Of a stretch of 64,000 nt of DNA, positions 1-13,105 are shown piece by piece (the stretch's first letter is position 1; the number at the start of each line of letters is the position of its first letter). Where the stretch lies: the NCBI GenBank assembly GCA_014529385.2, contig CM043949.1, positions 142,983,858-143,047,857 on the forward strand, read 5' to 3'. Below the pieces are notes generated by a model that saw nothing but the letters and a program-made list of their open reading frames with translations, did no database searches and had not been told where the DNA came from. Both the position numbers and the translations under genes were made by a program. The DNA comes from Adiantum capillus-veneris (taxonomy: Eukaryota > Streptophyta > Polypodiopsida > Polypodiales > Pteridaceae).

Positions 1-187
1 TCCATTTTCCCGCCGAGCAATTCTGCCCACTGTTGTGCAAGCGGCGCTTCCCGCGAGCATCTCCCAAAATAGTGCAGGCCTCATCCCAATCTTCCTCTTC
101 CTCGAGTGCATGCAGCTTCATGCAAGCCCAAGAAATTGAGGCTTGGAACTCCACGACCTTCAATCACCTCTCTTTGCTTTCTTCCAT

Positions 188-252
<65 letters not shown>

Positions 253-302
253 ACCATGCATCCCTCCTCCATAGCTCCCTGCTTCTCCCTCCTCTCCACC
301 TT
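1..302 (-). mobile_element. 5' internal end of an LTR retrotransposon, interrupted by (GA)n
   Basis: On the minus strand this segment lies directly downstream of a perfect tRNA-iMet primer-binding site at 303-314, so it should be the leader and gag start of an element running off the left edge. It is split by a GA microsatellite at 189-250. A short minus-strand reading of about 60 codons with an acidic Leu/Glu-rich stretch can be made out, but no gag domain is recognisable. Confidence 0.4.
189..250. repeat. (GA)n microsatellite
   Basis: About 31 uninterrupted GA units. It yields meaningless Arg-Glu or Ser-Leu open frames on the two strands. Confidence 0.97.
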
Positions 303-314
303 GCTCTGATACCA
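303..314 (-). other. Primer-binding site (tRNA-iMet type)
   Basis: The minus strand reads TGGTATCAGAGC, the complement of the initiator-Met tRNA 3' end used by many plant LTR retrotransposons. An LTR end would lie just beyond it, at about 316. Confidence 0.55.
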
Positions 315-315
315 G

Positions 316-700
316 TGAAAGGGCAGGGGAACTGAACATGCTAATCTCCACCCAGCCATGCCCTATGTAGGCCCTTGGCCTTCTAAATATAGGGACCCCC
401 TTGACTGCATGTCCGTCCTGGTCCTTGGCCGTGCCCGGTCTTACCCTTGGCATGACATCTTTTTTCTCTGTCTTGGTGGTCAAGGGGGGTGCCGTGGTGG
501 CAGGGCTTTCTCCTTGGTGGCAACCCCAAGTTAGTCTTAGTTCCCCTCAGCTATAGACGGTCACAGGTTGGGTGGCACCCTTTATTAGTTGATGTATGTG
601 GTGGTGTGTGGTTAGGTGGTTGGTGAATGACATGGCTCGTGTGAAGCATGGCTTAATATGTAAATTTTTGGCTTTTAATTCATTCATCACTCACAATTTG
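316..700 (-). repeat. Probable LTR (extent uncertain)
   Basis: It starts with TG immediately after the primer-binding site and contains a TATA-like stretch near 388 (ctaaatata). The far boundary is not visible because no second copy is in the window. Confidence 0.3.
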
Positions 701-2890
701 TGAGTTTGGAAAAAAAAAGTTTAACCTTTGACTAACTGGTCTTGTACATGGCATTTGTTATTAATGGTAGAGACCTTAGTGGAATTTGGGGGTAGAAATT
801 GACTAGTAGTCTTTAAAAAAATGAGCCCCAACTTAATCCAAAAGAAAGTTGTGGCAGGATTTCAAGGGTCATCACTTCACTTCATGTGTGTGAACAAAAA
901 ATGTCTTAGGGTGATCTCTAATCAAAGTAAATCAAGCACTCAAGTGAAATGAGAGTCTATGCATGGCCTTAAGCATCCTAGCATTCTCTATTGAAAATAA
1001 AGAAAAAAGAGAGAGAGAAAAAATGCATGGTAATTGCCAAAATCATTTGCTTGAATATGCATTGCATTACGCTCATCACATCACTTCCATAAGTGCATAG
1101 ATTACCAGTCTTTAGAAACCAACAAGTACCAATAGGTTAACTGCTCTTAATATGTGATTTTGTACACTTATTACGTAGGTCTAGATAAAACTTTAACCTT
1201 TAGTGTATCTATTGCTTGTGAGATAAGCTAATAATGATAGCACTGTAGCTCATTAATTTATGCGGGTCCCTAATTGATACTTGATTTATACTCTCTACTT
1301 TGTGGCAATGCAACCTTCATAATTTCATGCATCTTGCTTGTCCTTGTCTGTTTATTCTTACATTTCCATTCTTCATTGATGCCTTATGTTGACCTAGCAT
1401 ACTCTCACATACTTAATTAATTTTGCAGTGTTCACATACAGCTACAGGGTTGTGCTCTTGCAAAGGATGAGTGCATCGCCTTATAGTATTTAACTTCTTC
1501 TTTGTGAGCAAGTTCATGGGCTAGTACTCTCATCAAGATGTTTAAATATTACAAGATCTATACAAAAGTGGATGGATTGAGTTCTTGCTTCCCAGCTTGA
1601 CATTCATAAATTTTGAGGACGGAATTTACATCATGAAGGGGGCATGCTAACTTAGGATGGCATTCTTATTATTTGTCGATCTTTTTGGTCTTGTAGGTGC
1701 ATGGTCAGGGGTTGGGTGATCGGAATGAGATGCACCACAGACTTATTTACATAGAAATTAGTCTTGCCTAGTCGAATGTTATGTGAAGGGGATGACCCAC
1801 ATAAAAGATAATTTGTAAGCTAGCTTTTCTTCATTCTCAAAGTACTAATGTAGTGCTCTTGCTCTCCTTCTTTGTCACCTTATCTTCTTGCTACCTGTGA
1901 GTTTTCACTCTTCACTCTAGCGTGAGGATCACTTGATGGTGACACAATAAGGTGTGACACACTTTTTGCATCTATGAAGCTTTCCTGCAGAGCAAGGTTG
2001 TGTGTTTATAGTGCTTGTGGCTCGCACAAAACACATGGCATGGCTCATGTACTTGACAGAGGGCACTATGTCCATCACCATGTGTGCTATGTCATTCTCC
2101 TAGGTCGAATCACTGGCTCTAATATCCTCGTTGAGCTGGCCTTTGCCTTGTCCCTTCTTCAACCTCAAACCTTGCCCTTGGAGTCTAAGACAACTTCCTC
2201 CTCACTAAGAAAAAGGTGAAGATCCTTGATGTTTCCTCATGATTTGCAAGTGTAGTGCCTTCGCCACCATCTCATACTCCCCAAGGCCTCTAACTGAGGA
2301 GTAATTAAGTACCAAATAATGTACTTTCCATAGCCAACAATTGGTTTTTTTCTTTAGCTCAAACAACCAGAGGCCCCTCTTAGGCACTTGCTTGGAGGCC
2401 TTCATAGCCACTGTTTCAAAAAGATGAAAACATCTACAAATGCAAGCTATCATGTCAAAACTTATAATTTTAGGTCCATTTTGCAGGAAGTGGCATCTTG
2501 AAATGCCTTGTACACCGAGTGTACACCATAACCCCATTTTTGCTTACATCTCAAAACCTAGCACAAAGTGGTCAAGGCCGATTGTGAGTAGTTTGGGCAT
2601 CTCAATGTGCAAATGAAATTGTTATCCATTCACACATTCACCTCCTAAATATTGGCATCTCAAAATGCATCCAAGTTGGCCTCCTTTGCTTGTTGCATCT
2701 CAAAACACTATAGGTCCCTCCGTCTACCATTCCTCTTGAAACAGTGTAACACTGAAACAGAAAAAACATTGAAACATTGCCACCCATAGCAAAATATAGA
2801 GTGTTTTTAAGTCGTGCCCTTTGAGGCTTCCTCAACTTTGTTACCTCTTCACATTTTTTTTGTGCCACTCTCCATGATCAAGGAGCCCAG
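700..2890. other. Non-coding flank with a possible Ty3-type 3' end
   Basis: No convincing gene. At 1600-1650 the + strand reads like the end of a Ty3/gypsy polyprotein region (ttttgaggacggaattt) followed by a purine tract (gaaggggg, about 1635-1642) and a TG that could start an LTR at 1645. Short minus-strand open frames between 2205 and 2868 show no recognised domain and are probably decayed internal sequence of the element whose primer-binding site is at 2892-2903. Confidence 0.3.
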
Positions 2891-2891
2891 G

Positions 2892-2903
2892 GCTCTGATA
2901 CCA
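2892..2903 (-). other. Primer-binding site (tRNA-iMet type) next to an LTR end
   Basis: The minus strand reads TGGTATCAGAGC. On the + strand it abuts TGTCAAAG at 2904, a plausible LTR terminus in inverted orientation. The LTR would extend upward from 2904 to an unseen end, perhaps near 3235. Confidence 0.5.
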
Positions 2904-5052
2904 TGTCAAAGTTGATGATATGGAATTGTAGTGTTAGGAAGAGCATGCACAAGAAAGAGAAAGCAAGAGAAAGTTTATTGGACCAACCAACTTAGCAATG
3001 AATTAGATGACTATACAATGGGTCTAAGTAATCTTATATTGTTCCTTTTAGTCCTTAAGTACCTCTCTCAAGAAATTGCTCTACACAAAATCATGTCAAA
3101 TAAGAAAAATTATATACCTAAAACACATAATAAATAATGGGAACACCCATGGGAATTCACTTAAGATGCATAAAGCTTAATGATCTTCACATTTGTGTGC
3201 TAATTCAGTGATCAGCTCAGCTTGCATGCCAATTTTGATGATGCACACACCAAAAATTTGGTCAATTGACCATCAAGATCAGTGAATTACAAAATTCATC
3301 CATTCGCTAATTGAATTTTAATGTAATAAATAGAACAAAAATTTGAATCTAATTGAATTTTAATGTAATCAACAAATAAAAAAAATTGGGCCCAAAATCA
3401 TTCAATCCCTCATTGCAATGCTTCATATTCATACTTTATCCATATTGGAATGCATCATGCTCCGAAATCCCAATCTGAATTCAAAATTGATTTTAATTTG
3501 CACTCAATTAAGAAATGCACATAGTCAAAAGATTATGGCACATTAGCAATGAAATTAGGTATAATCCCAATGCTTGCACATAATTTTGATGAAAAATTAA
3601 TAGTATCAAAGAGTTTATGAGCCCCATTAGATCACAAATCATCAAATCAAGGTAGCTACAACATAGGTTCACACACTTGATGTTGCCTAATTTTCTTGGC
3701 ATAATTGCATTTGCATTGGTTAGAAATGCAATACATACACATCATTATATTGAAGTGCACACAAAATTATGATTACATTTTTTATTTCTAGGTGTGCACA
3801 CACAAGAAACTAGGTGCATACACACTTGGATCGCTACCAAGTTTCCTCTTCTTTTCAATGCACAAAGTCAAAAATTCCTTAATCAAGCATAAGTAAAATG
3901 CACACACGTGAATCTTGATAATGCATAATTGTGACACACACAAGACCCAAGAATCAAAATCGATTCATAAAGTCATTTCCAATCCAGTCGAGAATTATAT
4001 ACAATGTAGGTCAATTGACATACACACCTAATGTTGGTAATAACTAAGCATGAAATTGGATCCAATTAGAAATCACTAAAGCAATTGAGCAAGTAAGTGT
4101 GCTTACATTTTGATAGCAATCCAAGAAAACCCTTGCTCTACGAGTAGACGCATCAATGCACACACGTGTGCACCTCCAATTTGGCTCCAAGCTTCATCAA
4201 TCTTGATCAAATTCAGACACTCAAATTACAAGATTACCCATCGATTATAACAAGATAACTTGATTAGCGTGAAGATTTCACCTCTATTTAGGAGATTATG
4301 CATACATTACACTTCAATGTTAGTGATTAGGTTAGTAGATTAGTCATTGGTTAATAGAAATTAGTGAATGTTAGCATGTGATTAGAGTGGAATAGGAGGG
4401 TTTGGGGAGAGCATAACTCAAAATTATTGAGGAATCATTGCACACACCTACCAAATCAAGTAGAAATCGAGTTACACACACTCAAATTCGACACAACTAG
4501 TGACAAATTAGTAGAAATTAATGATGTAAATACTCTTACCATTGCATTCTTAACTCCAATAACTTAGACTATCATCCGTAAAACCTGCATCAAATGTTGG
4601 GGTATCATAGCATTGGTTAAATCCTCCTACCAAGACCAACAAAATTGTCATTTGAAAGAGTAATAACCTGGCTAGGCCTTGGAGATAGTACACAAGAATG
4701 GTGAGAGATTCATTAGATGGTTTGAATAAGAGGATTCATGAGAATGCTAGAAAATTGTGAATAAAGAATAGCCATGACTTGACTACTACTAATCTCCCTG
4801 TAATCATTAATCAAGAACCACTTACACACAATATGTCAATAGAGTTTGTCTTGACAATCTCTCTGTGTCATCACAAGTCGCAAACGCATACTCATTCTAC
4901 AAGGTGGAATTATGGCAAGTACACACAAATTACACACTAATTACATTGGTAATGGTCTCTCATTCTACAAGGTGGAACTATGGCAAGTACACACTAATTA
5001 CATTGATAATGGTCTCTCCAACCATCACATGACAATCATGATTCTTCTATCA

Positions 5053-5255
5053 TAATCATACACACAAATCATAATCACACTTGTGAGTGGAATAGTACTC
5101 TAATTAGAGTTGTTTATCAATAATTGAAATACTCAAAAATCATAGCAAGAAGTGATTGATTCTACCAAAATCATACACACAAATCATAATCACACTTGCA
5201 AGTGGAATAGTACTCTAATTATAGTTGTTTATCAATAATTGAAATACTCGTGACA
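5053..5255. repeat. Imperfect tandem duplication, ~110 bp unit
   Basis: Two copies share the stretch from 'tacacacaaatcataatcac' through 'aataattgaaatactc', starting near 5058 and near 5173 and differing by a few substitutions and a short insertion in the second copy. Confidence 0.8.
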
Positions 5256-6292
5256 AAATAGGAGTAAAATCGTAGCAAGAAGTGATTTGTTCTCTCAAAT
5301 CCAAAAATGTCTACTCTAAACCATAAGATAGAAAAGATGAATGACAAAATAAGAATTAGATTATGACCAAATTAAAACAAACTCTATGTACAAGAGTAAA
5401 GCATGGGCTTGAAGTCAAAGGCTAGGCCACTCAAAGAATGACCCGTGGGGATTGACCATGGAAAAATTACCACAAAGGAGAGGGTTTTTTTTTTTTTTTG
5501 GCAATGGTGCATAAGCATATAAGTTAGGGGTAGGCCTACAATTATTATCCTTATGAGCTTAAAAATAAATGAGGGGGTAGGGTACGAAGTTCCAAAAGAG
5601 GGGGGAGGGGGGGAAGGAGGAAAAAAGGGAAGAATCTGTAGGTGTGCAATACGATGTTTAATTGTTGAACTAGTATGTGAACGACTAAAGGCATGAAAAA
5701 ATTAAATTGTTTAAGTTTGCAAGCTTTAATTTTGACTTTTGCAATTTGTAATATCAACCATTATTTTTGACAAGTTATGGTTTGTAAATTTTAATAACAT
5801 AGCAACTGAGGACAACAGCTTCCTTAATGGTGAGGTATGTGATAGTATTTATTTATGGTGCATTAATATATTTGTTGTATGGCTGACAGATGGAAAGCAA
5901 TCGAAAACGTTGGATTACCTTTTTGAATTTGATGGTGGATATTAGATTCTCACCGATAAAATCTCTATTTCTAAAGTCTCTCTCTAATCTTGTAACATTG
6001 ATGGAAATTTTTAAATAGACTCAAATGGGTTCATTGAGGGACCCAAGATGAGGGGAACAGCCTCTGCCCCCATCTGGTGTTGATCTTCTACTCTCTCCTC
6101 TCCTCTCTCGTAGTATGTGTAGCACTCTCGCTCTAAGAGGTACGCATGCATGCGCTTTTGTGCGCTCTCTCTCCCTCTCTGTCTCTCTACCCGATTGTGC
6201 ACAACGTTTGATTATGTGTATGTACAATTCTCTATGTATGCATGATCATCGATTATATTGAGGGACTCTGCGCATTCATCTGCTGCACAACA

Positions 6293-6388
6293 AATTAAGT
6301 CAAATGTGATTTCTCATAACAACTGTTCCAACTTATTGGAAATTAAGTCAAACGTGATTTCTCATAACAATTGTTCCAACTTATTGGA
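6293..6388. repeat. Tandem duplication, 48 bp unit
   Basis: The unit starting aattaagtcaaa and ending ccaacttattgga occurs twice head to tail with two mismatches. Confidence 0.85.
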
Positions 6389-8056
6389 TTGCTCATGAAA
6401 ATTTATCCAACCATTCAACAATTTTGGAATACTCTATGTGATATCAACATGCCTTGCATGAGAGTCGTATATCTATACCATCACATCCTTTGGATGGAAA
6501 AGGAAAAACATATGCGAGGCCTTGCTTGAAGCATGGAATATAGAAAATTACATCTATATTGAACATAAACCATGCCTTGCATGTCTGAAGGTCAAAGCAA
6601 AAATGTGACACATATATTATAATGATATGAGCATCATATTAAAATACATTGTATACATCCCTTGGATGGAAACAACATAAACTTTGTAGAATGGTATCGA
6701 TTCGCAATCCATCTCTGTGACTTAGAATCGTCAACATGGAAACTGAAACCAAATTAAACCAGCTAGATATGTTCATACAATTATTTTCAAGATGAATGCA
6801 ATCGTTGTGATTTGCAGTGAGAAATAGTGTCTACAATCACAAATAAATAAAAGCACTTGACTTGCATACCTTGAGAATTAAGGTGAAGCTAGGAAGTAGT
6901 TAGGCAATTCCTAACAATTAACATGCACCTCGTATGGATGTAGAGGATCGTGGATTGGCTATGCCAATAGGTCACAATCTCAAAAACTTCGTAGCCAAAG
7001 AGTTAATGCATGCCTTTCATGCCGACATATAAGCGTGATTGCATGCCTTGCATGCGTGTTTCCTTGGTTGGCATGCATGCATGCATTGCATACAAGAAGC
7101 TTGTGTTACATAGCATAGCTTGCATGTACGTGATGTGCATAAACATACGCAAACTTGAAGTTGTAGAAAAGATCAGCACCGTAGCTTAAGTACTAAAAGC
7201 TGCAAAACATGAAAATTGCATCATCCAAGCGAAAAAAGAACAAAACATAAATTTATTACCTTAACTACGTTTGAAGATTTGCCCCTTGCCCCATTGAGTT
7301 TTTTCATTGTATCCAAAGCTTTTAGCCTTTTCTTGTAAAATCTTCGTCCTTCATTGCAAATTCTTGCACTTCTATGTTAACAAAGTAAGGTCCCTATCAC
7401 ACCTGAGTGCTTGGACAAACCTAAAAGGCATTCTTTGAGGGTGAATGAAAATTGAAGTAAATCAAACTCATGGTGTGCACCATTTAATCAACATAATATA
7501 ACTAATTGAACATATTCAAGAGCACGTCTTGAGTACCAGCTAGATGCCAAGTGTAGGCCTTCGCATGTCCTTGGAGAGAGCATGTTCGATGCTTGGTGTG
7601 GGCGAGGGTGTTATCCTGGATAAAATTTTGCACCTATGGACGCGACCTTTTGCCTCTCATTTTGCACCATCTCAATAGGGGGACGTATGTAATAGGGCTT
7701 AAGTCGAGGGACCTTTTTTTGATAGAACCATTTGGAAATACTAGCACTCGACTTCTACTGGGTACACTTGTAAAAAAAGTTTTAGTTAATGAGAATATTT
7801 TCTTCCAATCTTGGCTTCTAAGGTTCAAAGGTCTCCATCCATCTCTACGCCACTACTCCTCCCCTCTTACCTTCATCGAGCAGCCCCTGCCTAGCAACCC
7901 CCTCTACGCCTCTCCCCCCCTCCCCCACAAGTCACCTTTTTCCAAGAGTCCTCTCAGCCGCTGTCAACATATTGTTGCCTTGCCTTCACATCTATTGTAA
8001 GCACCGTCTTGCGCAAGGCCTCCGCCTTTCCTTTGCTTTTGCTAAAAGTTCCAGGC

Positions 8057-8058
<2 letters not shown>

Positions 8059-8103
<45 letters not shown>

Positions 8104-8152
8104 TTGGCATTCTTTAGCAGCTATGTGCCATGCACATTGCAAACTCTCGAAT

Positions 8153-8188
<36 letters not shown>
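8059..8188. repeat. (GA)n at 8059-8101 and (TC)n at 8155-8188
   Basis: Two complementary dinucleotide arrays about 53 bp apart can pair as an inverted repeat. The open frames crossing them are low-complexity artefacts. Confidence 0.9.
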
Positions 8189-8189
<1 letters not shown>

Positions 8190-9454
8190 AAAAAGGGGAA
8201 GTTAGATTCAATTATGCAGGACTTGACAAAGCTACTCCATGTGATGGCTCTCATAGCCAAACCACCACCCATGTTATCCTATTGGAAAGGGTAACCCATA
8301 CATTTAAAAAAAATATTGAACGTGATTTGTGCACCCAACAACCAACTCTAATGCGAGCATTGTGGCATGTCCCCACCTCAACTCCTCTTTTTTATTGAAT
8401 TTTCTCGGACTGTTGGTACCCCCTCCTCAACACTATTTGACACAAGCCTAAGCGGTGGGATCGACGACGAAGAAGCCTAGGCATGTAAACAGAGGCGCAC
8501 ATGTCCGTCCAATAAGAAAAGGTAAACATGACATGGGAGGGGTAAACAAAAACTAGCTTTATAAACATGTGGACTCACATGGGTTTCAAGAACCTTCACA
8601 TGGCCGCATGGTTAGCTCACCAAGCTCTCATCGTTGAGGTGCCGTCTCCAACAACCGACACGCATGGACTTTTTTCTGGACCCTTCTTGCACCCCGAGAT
8701 CCGTGCGCTCCACCCTTTGCGTCGATCCCACCGCCCTCAGGCATTTAAGACCCCATGTCAAATAGTGGTGCCTACTTTAGAAGATAGTACTATAAAAATT
8801 CACAATGGCTCAGTAGTTACTAGGGAAGTGTGTGTGAGAGAAAGAGACCATGCATGGCTGGGTGCCCTGTTTCGAAAAGTTCATGAAAATAAGGGAAGAG
8901 AGAGAGGGTTTCCTCTACTGAGACAGCAGGCGATGCTTCCAAACTCTGGGGTTGCTTCTATATTTTCAAAGACTAGCTAGCAGGTTCACCTCTTCTTGTC
9001 TAGCTGCATAGCTTTTAAGATGCCTAATGTTTTAAGACGCCTTAGAACTTGCAGTGAGTTCATGTTCATTTTCATTGTGGAAAAGTAAGGTAGTGTATTT
9101 TCAGTTCGAATTCTCCAAAACAGACTTGAATCATGCTTTCATACTAAAATGTCTTTCGCCGTATGAAAAAACTATGTCTGGCTCAACATGATTTGCATGA
9201 TCCCAAAGCGCAGGGAGCCAAGTGACGTATGCATAGTCTTTGAGAAAAAAACCTCGAACAACCATCATGTCTTGTGGACAAAAAAGGGCATAAAACAAGT
9301 AGATTAATATTAATACCTTTAAATGATTATCTGTAGGGATTGGCAAAGTTGTATAATTCATTGTTATTAGTCATTAAAGCATGTGTAAGTGCATATATCT
9401 CATGTCTTGCAGTTGTGACTTTTTGTTCTTTTGGATTTGGAGATTATCAGTACA
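8190..9454. other. Presumptive 5' flank/UTR of the NRPD2-like gene
   Basis: No recognised protein. Open frames at 8567-8980 and 7593-8000 have no family resemblance. Promoter elements cannot be assigned; AT-rich runs at 9290-9330 are unremarkable. A possible splice acceptor ends at about 9413. Confidence 0.4.
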
Positions 9455-9853
9455 ATGGAGGACGCACTTGGCAATGATAAGTTGATGGAGGATGTGGAAG
9501 ACTTTCTGACAGATGAGGAGGAAAAGTTGTTTTTTGACAAAGCTTGTGAATTTTATTTTGCACACAAAAGTTTAATATCTCACCACTTAGATTCATACAA
9601 TCACTTCTTAGAAAAGGACATTTACAGAGTATTTGAAGATGCTCCCTCGATCACAATAAAAGCCACCCATAACAAATCATCTACTCAAGCTGATGTCATG
9701 CTACAGTCTGCAAAGATTGGCTTTGGGTGTGTTACAATGCGTAAGCCAGAGTGGACAGATCAAAAGGGAAACATATGTCTGCTTTATCCCACGGAGGCAC
9801 GTTTAAGGAAGATGAATTACAGTGCATCTATCTATGCAGATATGAATGTGAAG
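9455..9853 (+). CDS. NRPD2: NRPD2-like exon 1: N-terminus and start of protrusion domain
   Basis: Encodes residues 1-133. The chosen start is the ATG at 9455 (MEDALGND), the first Met in the open frame; the open frame continues upstream only through a TTG. An acidic leader is followed by a stretch matching the NRPD2 N-terminus: FFDKACEFYF, LISHHLDSYNHFL, and near the end ARLRKMNYSASIYADMNVK, equivalent to the family's ARLxxMTYSA region. The exon ends at AAG with donor gtactt (phase 0). A possible acceptor (cttgcag) at about 9403-9413 suggests the 5' UTR may be spliced. The next exon is 25.1 kb downstream, and the protein alignment across the gap is continuous, so no coding exon seems to be missing between them. 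Confidence 0.82.
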
Positions 9854-10448
9854 GTACTTCTCTTAGTGATGAACTTGTTCTTGGTAGTACGCTTTTGATT
9901 GATTGTTGTGGCACAATACATTTGCGTGAAGTGTGCTTGTCGATAAGGTGCAAATCAAGTCTATCTTATTAGAGTAATAAGAGTAGCTTCAGGCCCATTA
10001 CTTTTGTGAAAATGGTGATCATGTTCATTAAAAGAAATGCTCATAATTCTGATGGTGTGTCTCTGTATCATCATAAGCCCACCAGATTTGCATATTTAGC
10101 AAAGAGAGCATCTTGACCTGTGCATGCAAGAGACAAAACAAAACTCTAGAAGTATCCTAGTTAATAAGTGAATCTTGAGTAACAATTTCCAATGTACATC
10201 GCAAGACTAAGTTGAAATGGTGAATTTTGTTCAATGAAGGACGTTTCTTTTCATATTCTTGGGCTGAGCAAAAGCCATCTTGTAGTAATTGTTCAAAACA
10301 TCTTTCTTCTCTCGGGAAAGAGCTACACCGAGTTTTTGCTAAAGTACATTATAGTTTATGAGGGCAAGCAACCATTCGATTAGGGTATGGGCTCTTAGGA
10401 TTTAGTTAAAACCATATCTTATCATGTTAGAGCAGGAAAAACAAGAGG
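9854..10448. other. Intron 1, unique 5' segment
   Basis: Follows the gtactt donor of exon 1. No gene or repeat recognised. Confidence 0.6.
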
Positions 10449-11164
10449 TGTCACAATCTGCGAACGTGTCAACCATTGAAGACCTAGAGGGTTAGGACTC
10501 CTTGAGTCTAACCCCAGCCCACGTGTAGATCCTGGCCGAGGGGCCCAAACCCTAGCAGAAGAAAGAGAAGCACATAAGGTTTTACCAACTTACAGATCTT
10601 TGCCAAGTGGCCCAAATAATAGGTGGGTCACGATTAAAAATCCTAATCCTCGACAACTTACGAGAATTGGCCGAGGGGCCTAAATACTTTAAATAATGCA
10701 GAACTGACACACACACACACAGACACAAAAAAAAGAAGAAAAAAGATTGCGCATTGGCTGATGACGTGGCAATTGTATGGACGTTCCGCTTTTTGCGCTG
10801 AGGGCTGTTGACGTGGCAGCGCTGTACGGACAACCCTATGCTAGCTTTTGGACCAGATGTTTTTAGAACTTGTTGCGTTTTATGTAATTGCTTTTGCATG
10901 GGCCTAGGGCCTTTAAATATGTGTTGTGGCCCGGAGTCTACCCACGGGAGATGTAGAGCAGAGCCATAGAGGTGTACCTTGTTGAAGCAATATAAAGAAA
11001 TTCCGAAAGGGGCGCCATTGTTTGGGGCCATTGTAGTCTGGGAGTGAAACTCTGCCACTCCGTGTCTTGTGTGGATTCTCTCTTTCTTTCTGATTAGTTG
11101 TTTGAAGTGCTAAACGTTTGAGCTAGTATGTTATTTTAGTTGGTACGTGGTGCCCGTCCCACTA
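10449..11164 (+). repeat. 5' LTR of element D1
   Basis: Shares blocks with the copy at 38554-39312: a start of the TGT-ACAA type, 'ttaccaacttac', 'ggaccagatg', 'cctagggcctttaaata' (TATA-like), 'aggggcgccag/attg' and a terminal 'acgtggtgccc'. Its end is approximate. Confidence 0.65.
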
Positions 11165-12249
11165 TAGGGGTGTCAGAGCTTCAGTCGTGTGCTTTTATGA
11201 AAGCATACCGGTCCTCCCTAGAACAGACATAACAAGATGGCGTTTCTGGATTCCACACAGTATTTGTAATTTCTCCTCGACGATCTTCACGACATTCTCT
11301 CGAAGCATCCCCAAGAATCTCCCAGTTCGGTAGAGCTTCAATAGTACTTGAATTACATGTTGCCTCCTTTGTTGCCTCAGGTTGTTCCTCCTCCGGCGCC
11401 AGAAAGCACAAGGGATTCTAATCAACAACCTACTTATTCTTCGTTCCGATCGGGGGACTTTTTAGGAATGTGGTTCAATCACTTGATGTTGTCACGTGAA
11501 ACATCTAACCCTATGTGTCCGTGGACAAGCTACAATATGATCAGGGTTTAGTCAGTTGAGTCGGTCTAGATTAGAAGTGATCTGGCACTTTTGTGAGTCT
11601 ATTCGTAGACCGTATATGCCCAGACACTTAGTGTAGATGCATATCCTCTGGTTGCACACAGCATGATCATAAGCATTCCCATCAGAATCCTTCAAGGGAA
11701 TTTTCAAGTGCATTTAGCCTATTTTACCTATTTTTGACATTTTTCAAGACCTTTGTTGGAAGTAGGTAGGGCAAATTGAGTAAGTTTGTATATAAGCAAA
11801 CCTAGACTAGCACTAGATGGCAGAAGAGGGAGTAGGAGCTCCACCGCTCAACAGGCAACTTCTCAAGCAAGACTCCCCAAGTGCTAGGCGATTCTCTCTT
11901 GCAAGCATCCTTGGCGTATTTCCCCTTGGCGTTTTTCAACAATCCCAGACCAGCATAGCCCTAGCGTTTTTATCCCAAAACACACCAGCATTCCCTAGCG
12001 TTTTACCAACAAAATGCAGTAGTTCTCCTAGCGTTTTCAGCAGCCTGCAAATACCAGCGTTTTCAGCCTTGCCATCGCCAAAACAGACCCCCTTATGCCT
12101 AGCGTTTTTGGTCCTTGCAAAGACAGCCTCAGAGCCCTTGGACCATTGCGGCGAGCGATTTCCAGCCCTTAAGAACCTCAGTTTTCAGCCCTAAAACCTA
12201 CAGATTTTCAGCGACAAGATCATCAGAAAGCACGATTGAAGGACGATTG

Positions 12250-13105
12250 GCGTGCTCTCGAGCAAAATGGTATGCCGGTTATGTCTTTTTCTAATCGTGT
12301 TTTGCAGCTAGGTACCTAATTACGTAAGTCGGATGATGAACGCAAAGAAGCATTCCTTTTTGGGTTAGACGACTATATCAAGTTTGATGTAGAAGTCTTC
12401 GACCCAATCGATCTCAACAAGGCGGTAGCGATTGCTCTCGCATAGGAGATGAAGCACAACAAGGGAAAGCCTAAGGAGAACAAGACTTCCACAAGTACCT
12501 CGTAGACTTATCAGAACTCTCAGAACGGTAAGAATGGTAAGAATGGTAACTCTTCTAACCAATCTTCCAACAATCTCTCAGAAAAGAATTCTTCCAATGA
12601 ACCTAAGGGTAAGGCTAACACAATTGCTAAACCTAAGCTTACTCTAGATGAAAAGGTAGCACAAGGAATTGTAGAAGGATACATCACGTCGGAAGAGCAA
12701 AGCACTTATTCTAAGGAAGGTTGTTGTTTTCATTGTCACATTAAGGGTCACATAAAAAGAACATGTCCTAAGCTTGAATCGAATGAATCTAAAGAATCCA
12801 CAGGCCTCACTTCCTCTGTCAATGCAATTAATGATAACACGAGTGTGCCCCAAGTTTCTCTTGACCCTCCCATTGATGATTCTCTCATTAAATGTTATGG
12901 TCAGGTGTCGGGGCAGTGTTTTGTCATATTGTTTGACCCATGTAGTATGCATGATGTGGTCAGTCCCTCTCTTGTTGAGAGAGCCCACCTAGAAGTTAGT
13001 CAGAAATTTCCTCTCAAGGTCTCTGGCTTTGTTCCCGTTATGGACTCTCATCGCGCAGGAGTGACTTGGTGTGTTGTTTACAATTCAACAAGCTGCCTTT
13101 ACTAG
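12250..13105 (+). pseudogene. A1 gag C-terminus, zinc knuckle and retropepsin-like remnant
   Basis: Around 12355-12480 the frame reads as gag (LFGLDDYIKFDVEVFDP) broken by stops. A CX2CX4HX4C knuckle spans 12725-12766 (C-FH-C-HIKG-H-IKRT-C). From about 12880 a retropepsin-like stretch follows (GQCFVILFDPCSMHDVVSPSL), where the catalytic DSG/DTG triad of the family reads DPC, so it is probably inactive. The frame stops at 13105, and the protease continuation (SPLSGCDMILDIRWF) is in the next frame from about 13080. Confidence 0.7.

Larger units (their letters stand above)
3240..7590. other. AT-rich non-coding region with local tandem duplications
   Basis: No coding region supported. It contains a duplicated TTGAATTTTAATGTAAT at about 3311 and 3350, a duplicated 'ctctcattctacaaggtgga' unit near 4890-4990, a roughly 110-bp tandem duplication at about 5053-5250, and a 48-bp tandem duplication at 6293-6388. 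Confidence 0.7.

Noticed and set aside
33-483. Arg-Glu or Ser-Leu repeat proteins on both strands at 33-483, 8009-8398, 17205-17650 and 49050-49322
   Set aside because: They are translations of (GA)n/(TC)n arrays and appear in opposite strands and frames at once.
7593-8980. Open frames of 135-137 codons at 7593-8000 and 8567-8980
   Set aside because: No domain, low-complexity proline/serine composition, neighbouring microsatellites, no conserved copy elsewhere in the window.
9437-9898. Starting exon 1 at the TTG upstream of 9455 or extending it to the stop at 9898
   Set aside because: Plant nuclear genes start at ATG, and family similarity stops at the gtactt donor at 9854.
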